Both the position numbers and the translations under genes were made by a program. The notes under the pieces were generated by a model. The model had not been told where the DNA came from. It searched no databases and was given only the letters and a program-made list of their open reading frames with translations. 64,000 nt of DNA, taken from the NCBI GenBank assembly GCA_027296055.1, contig JAPUJT010000064.1:160525-224524 (forward strand). The letters are read 5' to 3'. Origin of the DNA: Planctomycetota bacterium. Its GTDB lineage: Bacteria > Planctomycetota > JAPUJT01. Below, in pieces: positions 58,653-64,000 of the stretch. Position 1 is the stretch's first letter. Each line of letters starts with the position of its first letter.

Positions 58653-60503
58653 TTAATTACGTTTGCCTAGAGTGGCCTTGAGAGTCAACTTCTCGTCTTT
58701 TCTGAGGACCTCGACTTCCACCTCATCGCCGGGCTTAATTTCGCGAAGAGCGAAAGTGAAATCGTACAGGTTTCGGATCGCCCGCTTTCCCAGCCGCACG
58801 AGGATGTCTCCGGTTTGCATCCCCGCCTTCTCCGCCGGGCTCCCCTTGCTCACGCCGGCGAGCCGTACCCCACCCTCCACCTCGGCGAAATCGGGAATCG
58901 TTCCGAGGTAGGCGCCGTAGCCGACTCCCTGTCCTCCGGTGGGGCGCACAGGCGCCGGGACGTCGACGAACCGGGGAGCCTCCTCCATCCCATCGAGGAC
59001 CCATCCCACCTTCAGAGCGAGCTGGACGATCTCGGCAGTCACATCCGACTGGATCTTGTCCGCGTCGTCACTCGGGCGGTGGTAGTCCTCATGCACCCCG
59101 GTGAAGAAGAAGAGGACCGGGACCTTTTTCGTGACGAAGGAAAGGTGATCGCTCCCGCCGAATGCGCCCATCGAGAAGTCTAGATCCAGACCGGACTCGC
59201 CATTGGCCTCCTCTACAAGCTCCTTCAACCCCTTCCCGCTCCCGACTCCGATCACGTGGACCTTCCGATTCTTGGCTCGCCCGATCATGTCGAAGTTGAA
59301 CATGGCGATCGTCTTCTCCATGGCCACCGAGGGGTGTGCCACGTGATAGGCCGATCCCAGGAGACCCTCCTCCTCCCCCGAAAAGGCGATGAAGATGAGG
59401 GTGCGTCGGGGCGCTTTCCCTCCCAGGGCGAACGCCTCGGCCAGCTCGATCAACCCCGAGGTGCCCGAGGCATTGTCGTCCGCGCCGTTGTGGACCTCGC
59501 CTTCTCCGTCGGAGTCTGGAGCGTGGGAGGCGTCTCCGCCGAGCCCCACGTGGTCGTAATGGGCGCCGAAGACTATTCCCTCTTCCCCGGCCGTTGGATG
59601 AGTGCCGGGGATGCGGCCGACGACGTTGCGGGTCGGCTTGCGGATCCTGCGCACATCGACGGAGACCTCGATCTCGACCTCGGAGATGGCGAAGGACTGG
59701 GGCTTCATGTCCGCCTCGATCGCCTCCTGCATCTTGCGCAGGTCCTGGCCCGCTTGCTCCAGTATCTTGGCTATCCACTCCCGACGCACCCGCACGGCGG
59801 GGATACCCACATCTCCGTGCTGGTTCCCCCCGCGGAGACGGGGCAACGGGTCCGGCTCTCCCTCGTGATGCATCGGATCCGTAACGAGCAGGACGGCCGC
59901 CGCGCCTCGATCCCGGGCGCGCGTAGCCTTCAAGCGGTCGGTGAAACGAGGGCCATGGGCCCCTCCAAAGGGGGACTCGTCCTCCTTCGGCTCGTGCCGG
60001 AATACCAGGACCACCTTCCCTTCCACGTCCAACCCGTCATAGTCGTCGTAGGCAGGATCTTCCGAGGAGATCCCGAAGCCAGCGAACACGAGGGGCCCCT
60101 TCGCCTTCCCGGCGGGCGAAAAGGCCAGCGGGATGTAGTCCTCCTCGACCTTGGCCGGGTGCCTCTCGCCGCCGATCCCGGCCTCGAGGCGGTTTCCCTC
60201 TCCCAGTTCCGTCCGGACGAGGATGTCGAAGGTCTGGAAGAAGGTCCCCTTCTCCCCCGCCGGCTCCAGGCCCGCCTTCGCGAATTTGTCGGCCACATAC
60301 TCCGCCGCCCGGTCGCACGCCTCTGTCCCGGAGAGCCTGCCCTGGAGATCATCGCTCGCGAGCCACTCGACATGGGCCTGGATCTCCTCCGCCCCGACTT
60401 CAGCGCTGAGATCGGCGGGGCCGTCCTGGCCGGCAGGAGCGGCCTGACCCAGGCCGGCTATCAGCAAGAAGGTGGCGACGAAGGGGACGCGATGTCTGTT
60501 CAT
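58653..60503 (-). CDS. Exported M28 aminopeptidase with PA and PDZ domains
   Basis: 616 residues from the ATG opening a signal peptide (VPFVATFLLIAGLGQAAPA). A PA-type inserted domain (about 115-280) precedes an M28 zinc-peptidase core with VFGAHYDHVG, NGADDNASGTSGLIELAEAF and IAFSGEEEGLLGS. The C-terminal PDZ domain (about 525-605, GDILVRLGKRAIRNL) probably binds substrate tails. A periplasmic aminopeptidase. Its operon partners are DUF523 upstream and an MBL hydrolase downstream. Confidence 0.92.
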   Translation of the reverse strand: MNRHRVPFVATFLLIAGLGQAAPAGQDGPADLSAEVGAEEIQAHVEWLASDDLQGRLSGTEACDRAAEYVADKFAKAGLEPAGEKGTFFQTFDILVRTELGEGNRLEAGIGGERHPAKVEEDYIPLAFSPAGKAKGPLVFAGFGISSEDPAYDDYDGLDVEGKVVLVFRHEPKEDESPFGGAHGPRFTDRLKATRARDRGAAAVLLVTDPMHHEGEPDPLPRLRGGNQHGDVGIPAVRVRREWIAKILEQAGQDLRKMQEAIEADMKPQSFAISEVEIEVSVDVRRIRKPTRNVVGRIPGTHPTAGEEGIVFGAHYDHVGLGGDASHAPDSDGEGEVHNGADDNASGTSGLIELAEAFALGGKAPRRTLIFIAFSGEEEGLLGSAYHVAHPSVAMEKTIAMFNFDMIGRAKNRKVHVIGVGSGKGLKELVEEANGESGLDLDFSMGAFGGSDHLSFVTKKVPVLFFFTGVHEDYHRPSDDADKIQSDVTAEIVQLALKVGWVLDGMEEAPRFVDVPAPVRPTGGQGVGYGAYLGTIPDFAEVEGGVRLAGVSKGSPAEKAGMQTGDILVRLGKRAIRNLYDFTFALREIKPGDEVEVEVLRKDEKLTLKATLGKRN

Positions 60504-60562
60504 GGGGATGGGTCCTTTAGTGCCATGGGTCGCACGTGATGATAGGGATCGGGAAAGGTAAT

Positions 60563-61060
60563 TCAAGCAGAGGGAACGGCGTCCCCCGTGGATGGGTCCG
60601 ACGGGCCGCTGCCGGCCCCTTCGCAGGCAATGACTTCGACCCCGGAGCGCTGGCAGAGCTCGGCGAAGACGCCGTTCCCTGCACGGGTTCCGCCACCGGA
60701 TGAGATCCGCCCGAGTCCGCAGGAGGGGCTCCGGCTCTTCAGATAGGCGGTTTGCGCCCCCGCTCGAAGGCCTTCATTCAACGCCTCCCGTGCCCCACCG
60801 ATGAAGGCCTCGGTCACGTCCCTTCCGGTCCTGTCGATCACGCGGGAGACCCCGTCCAGGACTTCCGCCCCCGCGCCCCTCTGGATCTCGGCAGGCTCAC
60901 GAGGTGTTCCCAGCCCTCCGAGTTCCTCCGGACAGACGGGGATCACATCAGCCCTGTTCAGCCTGCGGAGGAGCCCGACGTCGACCGACGCCCGTCCATC
61001 GTATCGGCACTCCTGCCCGAGGAGGCACGCGCTGACCATAACCTTGTTTTGCGAGGACAC
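60563..61060 (-). CDS. DUF523 family protein
   Basis: 165 residues with the DUF523 signatures VSACLLGQECRYDG near the start, VCPEELGGLGTPREPAEI and KSRSPSCGLGRI. The conserved Cys residues in ACLLGQ and SPSCG could hold a metal or take part in thiol chemistry. The function of the family is unknown. It starts 7 nt after the STAS gene stop, in the same direction, and is followed by the M28 peptidase. Confidence 0.9.
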   Translation of the reverse strand: MSSQNKVMVSACLLGQECRYDGRASVDVGLLRRLNRADVIPVCPEELGGLGTPREPAEIQRGAGAEVLDGVSRVIDRTGRDVTEAFIGGAREALNEGLRAGAQTAYLKSRSPSCGLGRISSGGGTRAGNGVFAELCQRSGVEVIACEGAGSGPSDPSTGDAVPSA

Positions 61061-61067
61061 TGGCCCG

Positions 61068-61412
61068 TCAGAAGGAGCTCTGGGCCTTGGTGATATCGTC
61101 GGCGAAGAGGAAAATCTGGGTCAAGCCGAGAAGGTCGAACACCTCACGGACGTTTGCCGAGGGCCTGAGGAGCACGATGTTCCCGTCGTTCTCCTGGGCG
61201 ACCCCGATGGCTCCGATGAAGACCCCGCATCCCGCAGAGGAGATGTAATCGAGCTTCTCCAGATCGACGATGATCCGGTAGACGCTCTTCTCGAAGAGCT
61301 CCTGGATGGTCTTTTCGAGCTCCTCGAAGGTATGGGCATCCAGGTACCCCTCCGCGTTGATGAGGATGACGCCGTTCTCTAGTGTGTCGGACTTGATCTT
61401 CAGATCGGACAT
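61068..61412 (-). CDS. STAS-domain anti-sigma factor antagonist
   Basis: 114 residues, SpoIIAA/RsbV-like STAS fold. The phosphorylation site lies in LDYISSAGCGVF, where the Ser is the usual target of a HATPase anti-sigma kinase. The unphosphorylated protein would sequester the anti-sigma factor. It is 30 nt downstream of the anti-sigma kinase gene, which lies after the RsbU-type phosphatase. Confidence 0.93.
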   Translation of the reverse strand: MSDLKIKSDTLENGVILINAEGYLDAHTFEELEKTIQELFEKSVYRIIVDLEKLDYISSAGCGVFIGAIGVAQENDGNIVLLRPSANVREVFDLLGLTQIFLFADDITKAQSSF

Positions 61413-61442
61413 TCGGTTCCTTTCCCGCGGGTCCTACATATT

Positions 61443-61868
61443 CTAGCCGAGATTCTTGATCAGCGTCAGAACGTTTTCCACGTCCGCTTTGAAGTGGTAA
61501 TGCACTTCGTCCATGATCTGTCGCATCAGAAAGACACCTAGCCCCCGCTTCTGGCCGGTTCGGATGTGATTCTCCAGATCCGGCGGCACGACCGAGAGGG
61601 GATCGAATCGCTTGCCTGAGTCGTGAATCGTGATGGAGCAGCGGCTCGGGTCCACCTCTACATCGACCTTGATGATCCCCTGGATCGTGTTCTCGAAGGC
61701 GTGCTCGATGATGTTCGAGACCGCCTCGTCAACGGCCAGGATGATCCGGTTTTCGTCCTCCTGGCCGACGCCGCCATCACGCATAGCCTCCGTCACAAAC
61801 GTCCTTACCTTGGAGAGATTCTCCGTGGCGTTGGAAACAGAGAGAGTACGTTGAACCCGGGTCGTCAT
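61443..61868 (-). CDS. Anti-sigma regulatory Ser/Thr kinase (HATPase_c_2, RsbW/SpoIIAB-like)
   Basis: 141 residues with a GHKL ATP site: N box AVDEAVSNIIEHAF, DSGKRFDP and GLGVFLMRQIMDEVHY. It should bind a sigma factor or another partner and phosphorylate the STAS protein. The start overlaps the phosphatase stop (ATGA). No sigma factor gene is in the window, so the final target lies elsewhere. Confidence 0.93.
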   Translation of the reverse strand: MTTRVQRTLSVSNATENLSKVRTFVTEAMRDGGVGQEDENRIILAVDEAVSNIIEHAFENTIQGIIKVDVEVDPSRCSITIHDSGKRFDPLSVVPPDLENHIRTGQKRGLGVFLMRQIMDEVHYHFKADVENVLTLIKNLG

Positions 61869-63607
61869 GCCTGCGAGGATTCCTGACTCGTGTCGGCCTT
61901 CAAGCGGAATGTGGTGATGGTGATGTCGTCGGACTGCTCCGTTCCTTCCTGGTGCTTCTCCAGCGCGGCGATCAAGTTGTGGACGAGTCGCTTGCTGTCC
62001 GCGTGAGCGCTTTCACGAACGAACCTCTCGAGTCGCTCCTCTCCGAACTCCTCGCCCTTGGCGTTCAGGGCCTCCACGACGCCGTCGGTGTAGGCGACGA
62101 TCCGGTCTCCCGGCTCCAACTTCACCGTGATCTCGTCGAGGGTCGAGTCGAAGACGGGTCCCTTGTCGAACCCGAGGGCAATCCCCCGAGGATTGATCTC
62201 CTCGACCTTGCCCGAGCGGGCACGGTAGTGAAGCAGTGGGTTGTGTCCGGCGTTGCTCACTCGAACGATGTTCTCCCGCGGATCGAGAACCATATAGACC
62301 GCCGTGACAAACATCCCTCGCCGCATGTCCCGCGACAGGGCTCGATTGACCTTTCGAAGAGTATCCGCAGGTGACGGGTTACGCAAGGACGCGAATCGAA
62401 TCAGGGACCGGGCCATCGTCATCACCATGCTCCCCGGTATCCCCTTTCCGGCGACGTCCGCCACCACGATGCCAAGGTGATTGGAGTCGATCTTGATGAA
62501 GTCGTAATAATCTCCCCCCACCTCTCGGGCGGAGATGTAGTGGGCAAACATCTCGTATCCCTCGATCTGGGGGATGCGTCCGGGCAGAAGGGCCGTCTGG
62601 ATTTCGGTGGCGATGTCGAGTTCGTGCTCGAGGATGCGCTGGGCGAGGGCCTTCTCCCGAGCTACCTTCAGGTTGACCGTCATCGTGTCGAAGGTCTCTG
62701 CGAGAGACCCGATCTCGTCGCGGGAATGTCGCTCGGTGTGGTGATCGAGGTCTCCCTGGCTCACGGCTCCGATATCCCGCATCAGGGTGCGCAGGGGGGA
62801 CGTGATGCCCCGGGCGATGAGGAAGCTGAGGACGATACCCGCTACAACGGCGATGATCGTCGTCCAGGTGATCCGCGAGCTGAAGGCCGCCTTGGCTTCG
62901 TCGATCTTGCTCGCCGAAAGGAACACGCTCGCTCCCGGCTTGCCCTGGATTCTGTCACCCTGGATCGGCACATCGAAGCGCCGGATCCGCTCGGTACGTC
63001 CCGCGCTCGTCGCCCCGTATTCCCTCACGCGATAGTCGCTCCCCTCGTAGATCACGCGCTCGTCGCTCAGATGAATGTCCTCGTCGCCGAGACCGCTGGA
63101 GACGATCTCGTTCTGATCCAGGGCGTCGAGATCGTCCACGATGATGATCCGGCGGATGTCGTCGCTCTTGGCTACGAGGGCTTCCAGGCTGCTGTTCCAG
63201 AATCTCTCCGCTTCCGCCCGCGTCGCCTTCCACGTCTCGTTGCTCACCTCGCCGTCCTTGCTGGGGCGGACCCAGAAGACCCTATCGATCGTGGTTGCCA
63301 CCGTCTCGGCTATCTGGCGACCCTCGCTATTGATCCGCTCGTCGATGCTCGCAACGGCGACCCTCGAGAATACCTGGCCGATGGTGACGGTGAAGACGAT
63401 CAGGAGGGCTGCCGTGAAGAAGGAGAACTTCAGTCCGAGAGGAACGGTAATCTGATCCGGGGGTGGTTCCCTCTTTCTCCCCTCGACGGCCTTCATCCTG
63501 CGGCGTGTCTCGGGTGACCCCGGGTGCGCGCGTTTGGCTGGACGCCTGGGGTCCGGACCACGGTTCCCCTTGGCGACCGGCCGCTTTCTATCCAATTTCC
63601 CCGCCAT
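61865..63607 (-). CDS. Membrane RsbU/SpoIIE-type PP2C phosphatase with sensor and HAMP domains
   Basis: 580 residues; a start at the internal ATG 63496 is also possible because the first 50 residues are only basic, Pro-rich sequence. TM1 (about 58-80), a periplasmic sensor (about 80-240), TM2 (about 245-265), HAMP (about 265-320), then a SpoIIE-like PP2C (about 345-565) with ARE-VGGDYYDFI, VADVAGKGIPGSM and SNAGHNPLLHY. It should dephosphorylate the downstream STAS protein in response to an outside signal, completing a partner-switching module. Confidence 0.92.
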   Translation of the reverse strand: MAGKLDRKRPVAKGNRGPDPRRPAKRAHPGSPETRRRMKAVEGRKREPPPDQITVPLGLKFSFFTAALLIVFTVTIGQVFSRVAVASIDERINSEGRQIAETVATTIDRVFWVRPSKDGEVSNETWKATRAEAERFWNSSLEALVAKSDDIRRIIIVDDLDALDQNEIVSSGLGDEDIHLSDERVIYEGSDYRVREYGATSAGRTERIRRFDVPIQGDRIQGKPGASVFLSASKIDEAKAAFSSRITWTTIIAVVAGIVLSFLIARGITSPLRTLMRDIGAVSQGDLDHHTERHSRDEIGSLAETFDTMTVNLKVAREKALAQRILEHELDIATEIQTALLPGRIPQIEGYEMFAHYISAREVGGDYYDFIKIDSNHLGIVVADVAGKGIPGSMVMTMARSLIRFASLRNPSPADTLRKVNRALSRDMRRGMFVTAVYMVLDPRENIVRVSNAGHNPLLHYRARSGKVEEINPRGIALGFDKGPVFDSTLDEITVKLEPGDRIVAYTDGVVEALNAKGEEFGEERLERFVRESAHADSKRLVHNLIAALEKHQEGTEQSDDITITTFRLKADTSQESSQA

Positions 63608-63836
63608 TCCGTAAGCCCGAAGAATTCATGATGGCACACGGTTCTGGCCGGGTCTCGACGCTGATCTCAGCGCCAACTCTTTCCATTGAGTTGGCTCCCA
63701 GCCGCGCCACGGACCTCGCCGCCGATCCCTCGCCCAGAACAGTCTGTTCAGCTGAATCACGGGTCATCCTGTGCGTATCTGCTTGGCCCAAGACCAGTCC
63801 AGCGAATGCGGCGCATTCCCTCACGAATCCTCCGGA

Positions 63837-64000
63837 CTAGGCTTGTTTTGTCTTCGCTTCCGTTTGCGTCGTCGTCGCGACGGTCTCCGACGCCTGGACG
63901 CAGTTCTTACCCAGTTCCTTGGCTCGGTAGAGGGCCTTGTCCGCCTCGCGGATCAACTCCTGGGTGTTGCTCGCGTTCTTCGGAAACGTCGCGACACCGA
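63837..64000 (-). CDS. GGDEF-domain (diguanylate cyclase) protein, C-terminal fragment
   Basis: Only the last about 54 residues are in the window. GVATFPKN, then LIREADKALYRAKELGKN, is the closing helix signature of GGDEF domains that make cyclic di-GMP. A Thr/Lys-rich tail follows (ETVATTTQTEAKTKQA). The catalytic GGDEF motif lies beyond the edge. It is upstream of the RsbU-type phosphatase on the same strand, separated by about 230 nt, which may hold that operon's promoter. Confidence 0.85.
   Translation of the reverse strand, partial: GVATFPKNASNTQELIREADKALYRAKELGKNCVQASETVATTTQTEAKTKQA

Noticed and set aside
62477..63517. 346-residue plus-strand frame opposite the phosphatase
   Set aside because: Antisense shadow, no motif.
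63588..63824. 78-residue minus-strand frame upstream of the RsbU-type gene
   Set aside because: Overlaps the phosphatase start and has no recognisable ribosome-binding site or motif; more likely promoter region.
1..64000. CRISPR arrays, insertion sequences and intact tRNA or rRNA genes
   Set aside because: No regularly spaced repeats, transposase genes, complete tRNA cloverleaf or rRNA segments were found on reading both strands.

Overview
The window is about 64 kb of high-GC bacterial chromosome with dense genes and many short intergenic gaps or 4-nt start/stop overlaps. It looks like a free-living Gram-negative organism: there is a NodT-type outer-membrane efflux lipoprotein with RND partners, an ExbD homologue, LolA-fold secreted proteins and a probable outer-membrane repeat protein. 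Hanks-type kinase/PP2C/FHA genes, HEAT-repeat proteins, an FGE-domain protein, many secreted metallopeptidases and a bacillithiol pathway together suggest an Acidobacteriota/Planctomycetota-like or candidate-phylum lineage. No rRNA or other phylogenetic marker is present, so this placement is an inference.

Layout. 1-3.2 kb: end of an FGE-domain protein, then an FHA - PP2C - Ser/Thr kinase operon on the minus strand. 3.3-5.2 kb: an accessory patch with one AT-richer zinc-finger gene, the 3' half of a tRNA-Arg(CCT), and a strong promoter followed by a structured GC-rich leader ending in an intrinsic terminator just before the next gene. 5.2-8 kb: HEAT/VWA protein, HExxH peptidase and a conserved unknown. 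8-10.3 kb: priA. 10.4-14.8 kb: methyltransferase-bshC-bshB-bshA (bacillithiol, perhaps N-methyl-bacillithiol). 14.8-16.2 kb: CDF metal exporter and ssb. 16.4-22.4 kb: envelope genes, including a 1018-residue protein built of about 49 'LWPFF' repeats and a TlpA-like thioredoxin. 22.4-29 kb: TetR-regulated tripartite RND efflux operon.

29-31.6 kb holds a MarR gene, a 47-residue membrane peptide and a degenerate metallo-beta-lactamase-fold gene, each preceded by the same 16-bp operator. 31.6-35.1 kb: ExbD, glycine oxidase-like ThiO and an ArnT-like glycosyltransferase. 35.1-40.9 kb: a Fur-boxed iron operon (FTR1-DUF2318 fusion, two FtsX-type permeases, and an ABC ATPase fused to a DtxR-type metal-sensing module), then two small unknowns. 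41-50.2 kb: S41 peptidase, acyl-CoA dehydrogenase, isoprenylcysteine-type methyltransferase, M1 peptidase with HEAT/coiled-coil tail, and two secreted LolA-fold proteins carrying three copies of one domain. 50.3-55 kb: glcDEF with a co-translated methyltransferase that seems to start at CTG. 55-57.6 kb: a secreted small protein and a membrane-embedded spermidine-synthase-like protein. 57.7-63.6 kb: a minus-strand run of RsbU-type phosphatase, anti-sigma kinase, STAS antagonist, DUF523, M28 peptidase and MBL hydrolase. The right edge cuts a GGDEF protein.

The most distinctive items are the LWPFF-repeat protein, the ABC-ATPase/DtxR fusion in the iron operon, the three-box MarR regulon, the methyltransferase-led bacillithiol operon, and the promoter-leader-terminator element before the VWA gene.
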